Shown here: piece by piece, positions 35,294 to 44,902 of the stretch
Position numbering within the stretch: position 1 is the first letter of the stretch
Layout of the letters: every line of letters begins with the position of its first letter
NCBI RefSeq assembly: GCF_003994255.1
Contig: NZ_ML133852.1
Span: 248,001 to 312,000 of the forward strand
Direction of reading: 5' to 3'
DNA: 64,000 nt
Origin: Brachybacterium paraconglomeratum
GTDB lineage: Bacteria; Actinomycetota; Actinomycetes; Actinomycetales; Dermabacteraceae
The notes under the pieces: generated by a model
What the model saw: the letters and a program-made list of their open reading frames with translations, nothing else
Database searches by the model: none
What the model was told of the DNA's origin: nothing
Translations under genes and position numbers: made by a program

Positions 35294-36103
35294 TCAGTCA
35301 GTCTCGCGGCGGCGCCGCAGGAACTGCTCGAACTCCTTCGCGATCGCGTCACCGCTCGCCTCGGGCAGCTCGGCCGCGTCCTGCGCCTGCTCGAGGCGCC
35401 GCACGTACTCGGCGACGTCCTCGTCGGTGCGGGCCAGCTCGTCCACCCCGCGCTCCCACGCCTCGGCGTCCTCCACCAGCTCGCCGACCGGGATCGGCGC
35501 GCTGATCAGCTCCTGCACCTCGCGCACGAGTCCCAGCACCGCCTTCGGGGAGGAGTTCTGGGAGACGTAGTGGGGGACCTGCACCCAGATGCTCGTCGTC
35601 CTCAGCCCCGCGCTCGCGGTGCGGCGGGCGAGGATCGTCGGCACCCCGATGGGCCCCGAGTACTGCTCGGAGTCCTCGACCCGCTGCGCGGGCACCGGCT
35701 CGACCTGCGAGGAGACCGGCAGGGGACGGCTGTGCGGGGAGTCGGCGAGCAGCGCGCCGAGGGACACCACCGAGGAGACGTCGAGCGCCTGCAGCTGCTC
35801 GAGCACCTCGTCGCAGAACCTCTTCCAGCGCAGCGACGGCTCCGGTCCGAGCACCGCGACGATCTCCGGCCCCCGCGGCGGGGTGATCAGGTGCAGGCGG
35901 GTGTCGGGCCAGTCCACGACCCGCAGCCCCTCCTCGGTGGTGCGGATCTCGGGCCGGTTGACCTGGAAGTCGATGAACTCCTCGGCATCGACCGCGCCGA
36001 CGGGCCGCGAGGGCCACACCTCGAGGAGATGCTCGATCACCCCGGTGGCCGCCTCGCCGGCGTCGTTCCACCCGCTGAAGGCCGTGATGGCGATTCGACT
36101 CAT
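35294..36103 (-). CDS. PAC2 family protein
   Basis: 269 aa. The N-terminal SRIAITAFSGWNDAGEAATG, then the SLGALLADSPHSRPLPV and WVQVPHYVSQNSSPKA segments define the PAC2 domain, related to archaeal and eukaryotic proteasome-assembly chaperones; the C-terminal 70 residues are acidic and helical. ATG 36103 is preferred over the adjacent GTG 36106 because TATGAT (36115-36110, minus) lies exactly 6 nt before the ATG. Convergent with mshC (18 bp apart). In proteasome-bearing actinobacteria the same gene is kept near the Pup locus; here there is no proteasome in the window, so its role is unclear. Confidence 0.88.
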   Translation of the reverse strand: MSRIAITAFSGWNDAGEAATGVIEHLLEVWPSRPVGAVDAEEFIDFQVNRPEIRTTEEGLRVVDWPDTRLHLITPPRGPEIVAVLGPEPSLRWKRFCDEVLEQLQALDVSSVVSLGALLADSPHSRPLPVSSQVEPVPAQRVEDSEQYSGPIGVPTILARRTASAGLRTTSIWVQVPHYVSQNSSPKAVLGLVREVQELISAPIPVGELVEDAEAWERGVDELARTDEDVAEYVRRLEQAQDAAELPEASGDAIAKEFEQFLRRRRETD

Positions 36104-36109
36104 CACTCC

Positions 36110-36115
36110 ATCATA
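36110..36115 (-). promoter_or_regulatory. -10 hexamer TATGAT of leaderless PAC2 gene
   Basis: Minus-strand TATGAT; six bases to ATG 36103. It decides between the tandem GTG/ATG starts. Confidence 0.6.
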
Positions 36116-36223
36116 GGCTCGTCGGCCTCTCGTGCCGGGGCCGGCCCGTCCTGAGCCGGGACGCAGGAGCAGGGACTATCCTCGCCCTGCCCCGGGGAGC
36201 CGCCCCGCGATCGAGGAGGCCCC

Positions 36224-37339
36224 ATGCCACGGACGATGCTGAGGATCGGCGCGCTGCCGCCGCTCCAGGTCAGCCCGGCCACCCTCGTCACGGTGCTGCT
36301 GGTGGCCGTGCTGATGTTCCCCTCCCTGCAGGGCCCGGGCCTCTCCGTCGGGCGGAGCGCGCTCGTCGCCCTCGGCCTGGGTCTGTTCCTCATCCTCTCC
36401 GTGCTGGTCCACGAGCTCGCCCATGCGCTCGTCGCCCGCGCCTTCGGGGCGAGGGTCGACCACATCGCGCTGACCCTGTGGGGCGGGCACACGCAGTACC
36501 GGGCCGAGCGGATGCCCGCGATCGGGTCCATGCTGGTCTCCCTCGCCGGTCCCGCGAGCAACGGCCTGCTCGCCGCGGCGACCGGCGCCCTGGCCGCGAT
36601 CGCGGCACAGGGCTCGGTGCTCTCGGTCGCCGCCTCCTTCGCGACCTGGCTGAACGTGGTCCTCGCCCTGTTCAACCTGCTCCCCGGCCTGCCGATGGAC
36701 GGCGGGCGGGCGCTGGAGTCCCTGCTCGGCGCGGTCCTGCGCCGTCCGGTCCTCGGCACCCGGATCACCGCCTGGATCGGACGGGCCATCGCCGTCGGCG
36801 TGGTGGTGCTGCCGCTGTCGCGGATCGTGCGCCTCGGCGGGGCGGGCGGGTTCTCCCTGCTCACCCTGGTCTGGGCGCTGCTCATCGCGGGCCTGCTCTG
36901 GCAGGGGGCGAGCCGCGCCCTGGAGGAGGCGCGCGTCCAGGAGCGGGTGGGGGCGCTCGACGCCGCCGCGCTCGCCCGCCCGGTGCGCCTGCTCGCCCCG
37001 CACACCCCGCTCGCCGGCCTGCCCGACGGGCCGGGGGCGGAGCAGGTGCTGCTGCTGGATCCCGCCTCCCCGCGCCCCGGCACCGTCGGCCGGGCGCTGC
37101 GCCTCCAGCCCGAGGCGGTCGCCGCGGTCCCGCCCGAGCACCGCGAGCAGGTCCCCGCCTCCGCCGTCGCCGAGCCCGTCGGGGACGTGGTCGCGCTGCG
37201 CACGGGCCTCGGCGGCGAGGAGCTGGTCTCCGCGATGCTCGCGCGCCCCGCGCCGGTCTACCTCGTGGTCGACCCCGACGGGCGGCCCCGGGGCGTGATC
37301 CTCAGCGCCGACGTGAACACGCTCCTGCGCGGACGGTGA
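36224..37339 (+). CDS. Site-2 protease family (M50) membrane metalloprotease
   Basis: 371 aa. ATG with GAGGAGG nine bases upstream. Zinc motif HExxH in LVHELAHALVARAFGA (about residue 65) and the third ligand in NLLPGLPMDGGRALES. Membrane segments flank both motifs; the C-terminal 120 residues (after about 245) form a CBS-like cytoplasmic region with VYLVVDPDGRPRGVILSADV. This arrangement is the SpoIVFB-like group with CBS repeats. Substrate unknown, perhaps an anti-sigma factor. Divergent from the PAC2 gene, upstream of trmI. Confidence 0.88.
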   Translation: MPRTMLRIGALPPLQVSPATLVTVLLVAVLMFPSLQGPGLSVGRSALVALGLGLFLILSVLVHELAHALVARAFGARVDHIALTLWGGHTQYRAERMPAIGSMLVSLAGPASNGLLAAATGALAAIAAQGSVLSVAASFATWLNVVLALFNLLPGLPMDGGRALESLLGAVLRRPVLGTRITAWIGRAIAVGVVVLPLSRIVRLGGAGGFSLLTLVWALLIAGLLWQGASRALEEARVQERVGALDAAALARPVRLLAPHTPLAGLPDGPGAEQVLLLDPASPRPGTVGRALRLQPEAVAAVPPEHREQVPASAVAEPVGDVVALRTGLGGEELVSAMLARPAPVYLVVDPDGRPRGVILSADVNTLLRGR

Positions 37340-37369
37340 ACAGGCCCGGTCACCGCGCTGGTCCGGCCC

Positions 37370-37375
37370 TATGCT
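37370..37375 (+). promoter_or_regulatory. -10 hexamer TATGCT of leaderless trmI
   Basis: TATGCT ends seven bases before ATG 37383. The other in-frame ATG (37371) lies inside this hexamer and so cannot be on the message. Confidence 0.55.
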
Positions 37376-37382
37376 GGAGAGC

Positions 37383-38456
37383 ATGACTTCTCAGCCGCCG
37401 CCCGCCGCCGACGACACGGCGTCGGGCCCCGCGCCCCGCGCGCCCCGTCGCGGCCTCGACCGCACCGGACCCTTCGCCCTCGGCGACAAGGTCCAGCTCG
37501 CGGACTCCAAGAACCGCCTGCACACCATCACCCTGAAGCCGGGCGGGCAGTTCCACTCCCACCGCGGCGTGCTCCACCACGACCAGCTGATCGGCGCCGA
37601 GGACGGCACCGTCGTCGAGAACAGCCACGGCATCCGCTACCAGGCGCTGCGGCCCCTGTACGCCGACTACATGCTCGCCATGCCGCGCGGCGCCGCGATC
37701 ATCTACCCCAAGGACTCCGCGCAGATCCTCATGTGGGGCGACATCTTCCCCGGGGCGCGCGTGCTCGAGGCCGGCGTCGGCTCGGGAGGGCTGACCACCG
37801 CGCTGCTGCGCGCCGTCGGCCCGGGGGGCTCCGTCCACTCCATCGAGCGTCGCGAGGACTTCGCCGAGGTCGCCCGCGAGAACGTCGGCACCTTCTTCGG
37901 GCTCGAGGAGGAGGCGCTGCACCCGCGCTGGGACCTCACCGTCGGCGACTTCCAGGACGTCGCCCCCACCCTCGGCACCGCCGCGGTGGACCGTGTGGTC
38001 CTGGACATGCTCGCCCCCTGGGAGTGCGTGGAGGCCGCCGCGGACGTGCTCGTCTCCGGCGGCGTGTTCCTCACCTACGTCGCCACCGTCACCCAGCTCT
38101 CCCGCACCGCGGAGGCGCTGCGCGACCACGGCGAGTTCACCGAGCCCCATGCCTGGGAGTCCTTCGTGCGTCCCTGGCACCTCGAGGGGCTCGCCGTGCG
38201 CCCCGAGCACCGCATGAACGCGCACACAGGCTTCCTGCTCACCGCCCGCCGCACCGCGCACGGCACCGAGGCGCTGCGCCGCGCGACCCGGCCCGCGCCC
38301 GGCTCCCGCGACGAGGAGGAGCTGAACCACCCCGACAACGAGGGCTTCGGCGGCGGCTCGGGCGAGTGGACCGCCCAGGACGTCGGCGAGCGCGGCGTCG
38401 CACCCCGCAAGCTCAAGCGCGCCCTGCGCGACATCCGCCAGGGCCGGGACCGCTGA
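37383..38456 (+). CDS. trmI: tRNA (adenine(58)-N1)-methyltransferase
   Basis: 357 aa. Forms m1A58 in the T-loop of tRNAs; homotetramer in actinobacteria. N-terminal beta domain ([20 protein letters not shown]), [23 protein letters not shown] motif [21 protein letters not shown], motif IV segment [12 protein letters not shown]. The C-terminal 60 residues are polar and variable. Start at 37383 follows from the -10 position. Immediately precedes arc, as in mycobacteria (trmI next to mpa). Confidence 0.93.
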   Translation: MTSQPPPAADDTASGPAPRAPRRGLDRTGPFALGDKVQLADSKNRLHTITLKPGGQFHSHRGVLHHDQLIGAEDGTVVENSHGIRYQALRPLYADYMLAMPRGAAIIYPKDSAQILMWGDIFPGARVLEAGVGSGGLTTALLRAVGPGGSVHSIERREDFAEVARENVGTFFGLEEEALHPRWDLTVGDFQDVAPTLGTAAVDRVVLDMLAPWECVEAAADVLVSGGVFLTYVATVTQLSRTAEALRDHGEFTEPHAWESFVRPWHLEGLAVRPEHRMNAHTGFLLTARRTAHGTEALRRATRPAPGSRDEEELNHPDNEGFGGGSGEWTAQDVGERGVAPRKLKRALRDIRQGRDR

Positions 38457-38508
38457 GCGGCACCATCACAGACCACCGAGGAACCCGCCCCACGGGGAGG
38501 AGACGACG

Positions 38509-40095
38509 ATGAAGACCTACGCGGAGATGACCGCCGAGCTCGAGAAGCTCGCCGCCCACAACGAGCGACTGGTCAGCGGGCTGCGCTCCGCCCGCGCCCA
38601 GATCGTCGAGCTCAAGAACGACCTCGAGCGGGTGGGGGACCCGCCGAACTCCTACGCCACCTTCCTGCGCCGCTGCGAGGGCACCACCATCGACGTGCTC
38701 CACAACGGCCGACGACTGCGCGTCGCGACCGCCGCGAGCCTCGACCTCGACGCCCTCGCCCCCGGCACCGAGCTGCGCCTGAACGAGGCCCTCGCCGCGG
38801 TCGAGGCGGTGCCGCAGGGCGACTCCGGCAACGTCGTGCCCGTCGTCGAGGCCCTCGCCGACTCGCGCGTCCTCGTCGCGGTCGCGCCCGACGACACCCG
38901 CGTGCTGCGCCGGGCCGGCGCGCTGACCGAGGAGACCCTCCACCCCGGCGACCACGTGCTCGTTGACCTGCGCAGCCAGCTCGTGCTCGAGCGGATCGAC
39001 CGCGCCGAGATCACCGACCTCGTGCTCGAGCAGGTGCCGGAGGTGTCCTTCGGCGAGATCGGCGGGCTCGGCGAGCAGATCGAGGCGATCCGCGACGCGG
39101 TCGAGCTGCCCTTCCTGCAGCAGGACCTCTACCGCACCTACGGGCTGCGGCCCCCGCAGGGCGTGCTGCTCTACGGCCCGCCCGGCTGCGGCAAGACCAT
39201 GATCGCGAAGGCCGTCGCGCACGAGCTCGTGCTGCGCAGCGCCGAGGTGCGCGGGGTGAGCGTGGAGGACGCGCTGGCGAACTCCGCCTTCCTCAACGTC
39301 AAGGGCCCCGAGCTGCTGAACAAGTACGTCGGCGAGACCGAGCGGTCGATCCGCCTGGTGTTCGAGCGGGCGCGGGAGAAGGCCGCCGCCGACCACCCCG
39401 TGGTGATCTTCTTCGACGAGATGGAGGCGCTGTTCCGCACCCGCGGCACCGGCATGTCCAGCGACGTCGAGACCACGATCGTGCCCCAGCTGCTCGCCGA
39501 GATCGACGGCGTCGAGGGCCTGGACAACGTGATCGTCATCGGCGCCTCGAACCGCGAGGACATGATCGACCCGGCGATCCTGCGGCCCGGCCGCCTGGAC
39601 GTGAAGATCCGGGTGCGCCGCCCGAACGCCCGCGCCGGACGGGAGATCCTCGGCCTGTACCTCGGCGAGGACGTGCCCGTGCGGGAGGACCGCGAGTCGC
39701 TGCTGGACCTCGCCGTGCGCGAGATCTATGCCGACGGCCCCGCCACCGCCTACGTGCGCGTGGAGTACGCCGACGGCGGCCACGACACCCTCCACTTCCG
39801 CGACTTCGTCTCCGGGGCGACGCTGCGCAACATCGTGGACCGGGCGAAGAAGCTCGCCGTGAAGGACCAGATCGCCACGGGCGAGCCCGGCGTCGGCTCC
39901 GAGCACCTGACCGAGGCGATCCGGGTCGAGTTCGCGGAGAACGAGGACATGCCCTCGGCCGCCCACGCCGAGGACTGGGCGCGGGTGACCGGACTGCCCG
40001 GCCGCTCCCGCCGCCGGGTCGAGGCCGTGGTCCCGCTGCAGGACCGCAGCCGGCCCGAGGACGCCGCCGCCACCGCCGAGGAGGTCTCCGCGTGA
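38509..40095 (+). CDS. arc: AAA ATPase forming ring-shaped complexes (ARC; Mpa-type)
   Basis: 528 aa. Pup-recognising unfoldase. Coiled coil at residues about 5-45 ([20 protein letters not shown]), which binds Pup; two OB-type interdomains; AAA module with Walker A GPPGCGKT, pore loop in [17 protein letters not shown], Walker [11 protein letters not shown] and arginine finger region [11 protein letters not shown]. The mycobacterial protein ends in a GQYL tail whose tyrosine docks into the 20S proteasome; this one ends [13 protein letters not shown] with no tyrosine. GGGGAGGAG box upstream. Overlaps dop by 4 bp. Confidence 0.96.
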   Translation: MKTYAEMTAELEKLAAHNERLVSGLRSARAQIVELKNDLERVGDPPNSYATFLRRCEGTTIDVLHNGRRLRVATAASLDLDALAPGTELRLNEALAAVEAVPQGDSGNVVPVVEALADSRVLVAVAPDDTRVLRRAGALTEETLHPGDHVLVDLRSQLVLERIDRAEITDLVLEQVPEVSFGEIGGLGEQIEAIRDAVELPFLQQDLYRTYGLRPPQGVLLYGPPGCGKTMIAKAVAHELVLRSAEVRGVSVEDALANSAFLNVKGPELLNKYVGETERSIRLVFERAREKAAADHPVVIFFDEMEALFRTRGTGMSSDVETTIVPQLLAEIDGVEGLDNVIVIGASNREDMIDPAILRPGRLDVKIRVRRPNARAGREILGLYLGEDVPVREDRESLLDLAVREIYADGPATAYVRVEYADGGHDTLHFRDFVSGATLRNIVDRAKKLAVKDQIATGEPGVGSEHLTEAIRVEFAENEDMPSAAHAEDWARVTGLPGRSRRRVEAVVPLQDRSRPEDAAATAEEVSA

Positions 40096-41768
40096 CCGAG
40101 CAGAACCGGCCCGCCCTCACCACCGAGCGGGTGATGGGCATCGAGACCGAGTTCGGCGTGCTGCACGCCGACGTCGAGGACCGCGCCCGCGCCGGCGCCG
40201 GCAGCTCGATCCTGCTGTCCCATCTCGTCGTCGGCGCCTACGCCCTGCTCGACCCCGCCGAGGGGGAGCGCGGCCGGCGCGTGCGCTGGGACTACGGCGA
40301 CGAGACCCCCCTGCGGGACGCGCGCGGCTTCGAGATGCAGCGCGCCGCCGCCCACCCCACCCAGCTCACCGACGAGGTGCGCGACGCCCACGTGCCGAGC
40401 GTCGAGCTCGACGCGCCCGTGACCGGCCCGGAGGTCGCACCCGAGGGCGATGACGCCGAGGTCCTCGCCTGGGCCTCGCAGCGCTCGATCGGGAACGCAG
40501 TGCTGCGCAACGGCGCCCGCTGGTACGTCGACCACGCCCATCCCGAGTACTCCGCCCCGGAGGTCCTGCGCGCCCGCGAGGCCGTCGTCGTGGACCGCGC
40601 AGGGGAGGAGATCGCCCGCCGGGCGATGGGCATCCTCGCCGGCGCCGAGGGGATCCCCGAGGTCGCCCTGTACAAGAACAACACCGACGGCAAGGGCGCC
40701 TCCTACGGCACCCACGAGAACTACCTCGTGGACCGGGACGTGCCCTTCGAACGGATCGTCGAGGCGCTGCTGCCCTTCTTCGCCACCCGGCAGGTGCTGG
40801 TCGGTGCAGGCCGCGTCGGCCTCGGCACCCGCGGGCAGGAGCCCGGCTTCCAGCTCTCCTCCCGCGCGGACTTCATGGAGGCGGAGGTCGGGCTCGAGAC
40901 CACCCTGAACCGCCCGATCGTCAACACCCGCGACGAGCCGCACTCGGACCCGGGCCGCTTCCGCCGCCTCCACGTGATCATCGGGGACGCGAACCTGCTC
41001 GAGGAGTCCACCTTCCTCAAGCTCGGCACCACCTCCCTCGTCCTCGCAGCGCTCGAGGCGGAGCATCGCACCGGGCGGCGGATCCTGCCGGACCTGGCGC
41101 TGGCCGACCCGGTCGCCGCCGTGCGCACGATCAGCCACGACCCGAGCCTGCGGGCGACGGTCCCGCTCGCGGACGGCCGCGAGCTCACCGCCCTCGAGAT
41201 CCAGCGCGCCCACCTCGATTCGCTCTCCGCCGCGGCCGATGCGGCCGACGAGGAGACCGCGCAGGTGCTCCGCGCCTGGGGCGACATCCTCGACCTCCTC
41301 GCGGAGGACCCGATGCGCGCCGCCTCCCGCGTCGAATGGGTCGCCAAGCTCTCCCTGCTCGAGCGCTACCGGGCCCGGCACGGCCTGGACTGGGCCGATC
41401 CGCGGCTGGCCATGGTCGACCTGCAGTACTCCGACCTCCGCCCCGGCAAGGGCCTGTTCGACAGGCTCCGCGCCGCCGGCGCCGTCGGCACCCTCGTGGG
41501 CGCCGACGAGGTCGAGGCCGCGATCACCACCGCCCCGACCAGCACCCGCGCCCACCTGCGCGGCGGGCTGATCTCCGCCCACGGCGCGAACGTCCCCTCC
41601 GCCGGCTGGGACGCGATCACCGTCGCGGGCCCCACGGGCGGACACCGCCTGCGCCTGGCGGACCCGCGCCTGGGCAGCGCCGAGTGGTGCGCCCGCCACG
41701 GCATCGACCCCGACTCCGATCTCGACACCGTGCTCGACGCGCTGCGCCGGGCCGTCACCGCATCCTGA
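40092..41768 (+). CDS. dop: Depupylase/deamidase of Pup
   Basis: 558 aa. Converts the C-terminal Gln of Pup to Glu and removes Pup from targets. Glutamine-synthetase-like fold: [15 protein letters not shown] with the metal-binding Glu and catalytic-region residues, [33 protein letters not shown], and a C-terminal winged part. Dop rather than PafA because of the longer length and the Dop-loop region (residues about 45-85, with [18 protein letters not shown]). GTG start overlaps the arc stop. Needed here because Pup ends in GGQ. Confidence 0.95.
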   Translation: MTEQNRPALTTERVMGIETEFGVLHADVEDRARAGAGSSILLSHLVVGAYALLDPAEGERGRRVRWDYGDETPLRDARGFEMQRAAAHPTQLTDEVRDAHVPSVELDAPVTGPEVAPEGDDAEVLAWASQRSIGNAVLRNGARWYVDHAHPEYSAPEVLRAREAVVVDRAGEEIARRAMGILAGAEGIPEVALYKNNTDGKGASYGTHENYLVDRDVPFERIVEALLPFFATRQVLVGAGRVGLGTRGQEPGFQLSSRADFMEAEVGLETTLNRPIVNTRDEPHSDPGRFRRLHVIIGDANLLEESTFLKLGTTSLVLAALEAEHRTGRRILPDLALADPVAAVRTISHDPSLRATVPLADGRELTALEIQRAHLDSLSAAADAADEETAQVLRAWGDILDLLAEDPMRAASRVEWVAKLSLLERYRARHGLDWADPRLAMVDLQYSDLRPGKGLFDRLRAAGAVGTLVGADEVEAAITTAPTSTRAHLRGGLISAHGANVPSAGWDAITVAGPTGGHRLRLADPRLGSAEWCARHGIDPDSDLDTVLDALRRAVTAS

Positions 41769-41796
41769 CCCACCCGCACCCCTGAAGGAGGACGCC

Positions 41797-41988
41797 ATGT
41801 CCCAGCAGTCCCTGAACGCCCCCGGCGGCGGCCCCGACGAGAACGCGCCCGACGACGAGACGCTGACCGGAGGCCAGACCTTCGCCTCCGTGCAGGGCAC
41901 CGACGACCTGCTCGACGAGATCGACTCCGTCCTCGAGTCCAACGCCGAGACCTTCGTGCGCTCCTTCGTGCAGAAGGGCGGCCAGTGA
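41797..41988 (+). CDS. pup: Prokaryotic ubiquitin-like protein Pup
   Basis: 63 aa, ATG with AAGGAGG upstream. Disordered N-terminal third, a helix-forming middle (DDLLDEIDSVLESNAETFVR) that binds the ATPase coiled coil, and the C-terminus SFVQKGGQ. The terminal Gln must be deamidated by Dop before PafA can attach it to lysines. A lysine (Q-K-GGQ) near the end is conserved. Five bases separate it from pafA: no room for prcB/prcA, which often follow pup in proteasome-bearing species. Confidence 0.97.
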   Translation: MSQQSLNAPGGGPDENAPDDETLTGGQTFASVQGTDDLLDEIDSVLESNAETFVRSFVQKGGQ

Positions 41989-41992
41989 CCCG

Positions 41993-43396
41993 ATGAAGCG
42001 CCGAGTGGGAGGTCTGGAGACCGAGTTCGGGCTCGTGTGCGTGCGCGCCGACGGCAGCCGCGCCCTCGAGCCCGAGGAGGCCGCACGGGAGCTGTTCCGG
42101 CCCGTCGTCGCGATGGGCCGCTCCTCGAACGTGTTCCTCCGCAACGCCGCCCGGCTCTACCTCGACGTCGGCTCCCACCCGGAGTACGCGACCGCCGAGT
42201 GCGACGACTGGTGGGACCTGGTGGCCCAGGACCGGGCGGGGGAGCGGATCTTCGCCGAGCTCACCGCCCAGGCCGATGCGCGCCTGGCGGAGGCCGGCCA
42301 CGACGCCCGCATCCACCTGCTCAAGAACAATGTCGACTCCGCCGGCAACGCCTTCGGCTCCCACGAGAACTTCCTCGTGGACCGGCGCGGCGAGTTCACC
42401 CGCCTGCCCCGCTACCTGCTGCCCTTCCTGGTCACCCGCCAGATCGTCACCGGTGCCGGGGGCGTCGCCCCCGCCGTCCCGGGCGAGGCGGGCGCAGGGG
42501 CGGGCGCGCAGTTCGTCTTCTCCCGACGCAGCGACCACATGTGGGAGGCGGTCTCCTCCGCCACCACCCGCACCCGCCCCATCATCAACACCCGCGACGA
42601 GCCGCACGGGGACGCGAACCTGTACCGCCGCCTCCACGTCATCGTCGGCGACTCGACCATGAGCGAGGTCTCCACCCACCTGCGCTTCGCAACCACCGAC
42701 CTGGTGCTGCGCGCCATCGAATCGGGCAGGGCCCTGCCCGAGCTGGGCCTGGCCGACGACATCGCCGCGATCCGCGCCGTGGCCCGGGACCTCACCGGCG
42801 CCGCACCGCTGCCCACCGCCGGCGGCGGCACGACCACCGCGCTCGAGGTGCAGCAGCGCTGGCTCGACCATGTCGTCGACCTCGCCGAAGGGGAGGAGAC
42901 CGAGGTGCTCGAGAGCTGGCAGAAGGCCCTGGATGCGGTGCGCACGGGGGACCGGACCTGGGCGGGGCAGAACCTCGACTGGGCGATCAAGGAGCGGCTG
43001 TTCACCCAGGTGAGGGAGCGTCGCGGCATCGACCTCGAGGACCCGGCGATCGAACGGCTCGACCTCGCCTATCACGACATCGACCCCGCCCGCGGCGTGT
43101 TCTTCGCGCTGCAGCGACGGGGCCTCGCTCCGGCGATCCTGCCCGAGGAGCGGATCGAGCGGGCCCGCACCGTCGCCCCGACCACCACCCGCGCCCACCT
43201 GCGCGGCCAGGTGGTCACCGCCGCCCAGGAGCACGGCGTGGACCACGTCGTGGACTGGACCACGCTGCGGCTCACCCGCCGCGGCGCGATGCCGGTGCAG
43301 GTCATGGACCCCTTCGCGACCGAGCTGCCCGCCGTCGACGCCCTGCTGGCGGAGATCCGGGAGCAGGACGCTCCCGCCGAGCCCCCGCTCGCCTGA
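41993..43396 (+). CDS. pafA: Pup-protein ligase
   Basis: 467 aa. Forms an isopeptide bond between Pup's C-terminal Glu and target lysines using ATP. RVGGLETEFGLVCVRADG carries the metal and catalytic acidic residues; YLDVGSHPEYATAECD, KNNVDSAGNAFGSHENF and NTRDEPHGDANLYRRLHV follow as in PafA. Length and lack of the Dop loop separate it from Dop. Last gene of the arc-dop-pup-pafA unit; a 124-bp gap with a new promoter follows. Confidence 0.96.
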   Translation: MKRRVGGLETEFGLVCVRADGSRALEPEEAARELFRPVVAMGRSSNVFLRNAARLYLDVGSHPEYATAECDDWWDLVAQDRAGERIFAELTAQADARLAEAGHDARIHLLKNNVDSAGNAFGSHENFLVDRRGEFTRLPRYLLPFLVTRQIVTGAGGVAPAVPGEAGAGAGAQFVFSRRSDHMWEAVSSATTRTRPIINTRDEPHGDANLYRRLHVIVGDSTMSEVSTHLRFATTDLVLRAIESGRALPELGLADDIAAIRAVARDLTGAAPLPTAGGGTTTALEVQQRWLDHVVDLAEGEETEVLESWQKALDAVRTGDRTWAGQNLDWAIKERLFTQVRERRGIDLEDPAIERLDLAYHDIDPARGVFFALQRRGLAPAILPEERIERARTVAPTTTRAHLRGQVVTAAQEHGVDHVVDWTTLRLTRRGAMPVQVMDPFATELPAVDALLAEIREQDAPAEPPLA

Positions 43397-43470
43397 GCAC
43401 CGCCGTCGGGCGCATGCCGCCTGAGACGACAGCCACTCCCTGCCCCAGGCTCCGCCCACCGAGCGCCCCG

Positions 43471-43476
43471 TACCCT
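43471..43476 (+). promoter_or_regulatory. -10 hexamer TACCCT placing the transcript start on a leader ORF
   Basis: TACCCT ends six bases before GTG 43483, the same spacing as the leaderless genes elsewhere in this window. Confidence 0.5.
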
Positions 43477-43482
43477 GGTGCG

Positions 43483-43524
43483 GTGCCCGCTCACGGGCTG
43501 CCGATCCGAAAGGTCCTCCATTGA
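43483..43524 (+). CDS. Putative leaderless 13-residue leader peptide
   Basis: GTG 43483 to TGA 43522-43524 encodes (M)PAHGLPIRKVLH. Its stop overlaps the TTG start of the FKBP lipoprotein gene (TTGA, 43521-43524), a 4-nt coupling overlap like those between the operon genes here, and its start lies 6 nt after TACCCT. The main gene's TTG is a weak start that coupling would help. Whether the peptide is made is inference. Confidence 0.4.
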   Translation: MPAHGLPIRKVLH

Positions 43525-44480
43525 TCCGCCGCCGCACGCTGCTGACCACCGCCCTCGCCGCGACCGCCGCCATCGGCCTCGCCGCCTGCACCGACGACGG
43601 GAGCAGCTCCGACGCCTCCGACGCGGGCGGTGCCTCGGACGGCGGGGGCGACGCCCTGTCCGGCGTGACCGTCAGCGAGGACCTCGGCGCCGAGCCGACG
43701 GTCGAGTTCACCGCCCCGCTCGAGATCTCCGCGGCTCAGGCACAGGTCGTGGTCCCTGGCGACGGCGCGACCATCGCCGACGGCGACACCGTGATCTGGC
43801 GCCACCTGTACGTCGACGCGAGCACCGGGGAGACCTTGCAGTCCTGGTGGCAGGGTGGGCCGGCCGGCGGCGTGCAGGTCACCACAGACTCCATCGGCCA
43901 GGCTGCCTTCGACGTCTTCACCACTATGACCGTCGGCTCCCGTTTCGTGATGGCCGGCTGGCAGCAGGGCAACGACGGACAGGCATACTCGCTGCTCCAG
44001 GTCGGTGATGTCGACCGCGTCGTCTCCCCGCTGCGGGCCGAGGGCGAGCAGGGGGACCCGTCCGGCACCTACCCGGACGTGACCCTCGACGACAGCGGCG
44101 CGCCGTCCATCTCGGGCCCCGGCGAGGGCGAGCCGCCTGCGAAGACCGTCCGCGAGCTGCTGATCCAGGGCACCGGCGACACCACCCGCGCCGGCGATTA
44201 CCTCACCATGCAGTACTCCGGCTGGAAGTGGTCCGACGGCTCCGCCTTCGACTCCTCCTGGGAGCGCGGCGCGCCCTTCTCCTTCGTCCAGGGCGGCGGC
44301 CAGGTGATCCAGGGCTGGGACGAGAACCTGCTGGACCTCAAGATCGGCTCCCAGGTGATGCTCGTGATCCCGCCCGCCGAGGCCTACGGGGAAGGAGAGC
44401 CCACCGAGGACAGCCCCCTGACGGGCGAGACCCTGATCTTCGTCGTCGACGTCCTCGACGCCGCCCACACGGCAGACTGA
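43521..44480 (+). CDS. FKBP-type peptidyl-prolyl isomerase lipoprotein
   Basis: 319 aa from TTG 43521. N-terminal RRRTLLTTALAATAAIGLAAC gives a signal peptide with lipobox LAAC and the acylated Cys near residue 23; a Ser/Asp/Gly-rich spacer follows. Residues about 45-185 look like a degenerate FKBP-type repeat (GDTVIWRHLYVDASTGETLQ...GSRFVMAGW) without the full active site; residues about 205-315 are a proper FKBP domain (AGDYLTMQYSGWKWSDGSAF, GWDENLLDLKIGSQVMLVIP, YGEGEP...GETLIFVVDVLD). Probably folds secreted proteins outside the membrane. Next to pafA, as in many actinobacteria. Confidence 0.9.
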   Translation: MIRRRTLLTTALAATAAIGLAACTDDGSSSDASDAGGASDGGGDALSGVTVSEDLGAEPTVEFTAPLEISAAQAQVVVPGDGATIADGDTVIWRHLYVDASTGETLQSWWQGGPAGGVQVTTDSIGQAAFDVFTTMTVGSRFVMAGWQQGNDGQAYSLLQVGDVDRVVSPLRAEGEQGDPSGTYPDVTLDDSGAPSISGPGEGEPPAKTVRELLIQGTGDTTRAGDYLTMQYSGWKWSDGSAFDSSWERGAPFSFVQGGGQVIQGWDENLLDLKIGSQVMLVIPPAEAYGEGEPTEDSPLTGETLIFVVDVLDAAHTAD

Positions 44481-44518
44481 CCCCTGCACCCTCTCACCCA
44501 CCACAGGAGGAACATCGC

Positions 44519-44902
44519 ATGAGCGATCGCACCAAGCCCGAGATCGACGCCCCCGAGGGCCCCGCACCCACCGAGCTCGTCAGCACCGACGAGATCCTCG
44601 GCGAGGGCGAGGAGGCCGGCCGCGGCGACGTCGTGGACGTCCACTACGTCGGCGTCTCCCACTCCACCGGCGAGCAGTTCGACGCCTCCTGGGACCGCGG
44701 CGAGCCGCTGCGCTTCCAGCTCGGCGTCGGCCAGGTCATCACCGGCTGGGACCAGGGCGTGCAGGGCATGAAGGTCGGCGGCCGTCGCCGCCTCGAGATC
44801 CCCGCCCACCTCGCCTACGGCGACCGCGGCGCCCCGCCGGTCATCGCCCCCGGCGAGACCCTGATCTTCGTGTGCGACCTGGTGGCGGTGCACAAGCGCT
44901 GA
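44519..44902 (+). CDS. Cytosolic FKBP-type peptidyl-prolyl cis-trans isomerase
   Basis: 127 aa, ATG with AGGAGG eight bases upstream. Single FKBP domain: VDVHYVGVSHSTGEQFDASW, FQLGVGQVITGWDQGVQGMK, RRRLEIPAHLAYGDRGAPP, IAPGETLIFVCDLVAV. The hydrophobic pocket residues (Y, D, F, V-I, W, Y, F) are in place. No signal peptide, so it works in the cytosol, probably in a transcript with the lipoprotein paralogue 38 bp upstream. Confidence 0.95.
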   Translation: MSDRTKPEIDAPEGPAPTELVSTDEILGEGEEAGRGDVVDVHYVGVSHSTGEQFDASWDRGEPLRFQLGVGQVITGWDQGVQGMKVGGRRRLEIPAHLAYGDRGAPPVIAPGETLIFVCDLVAVHKR

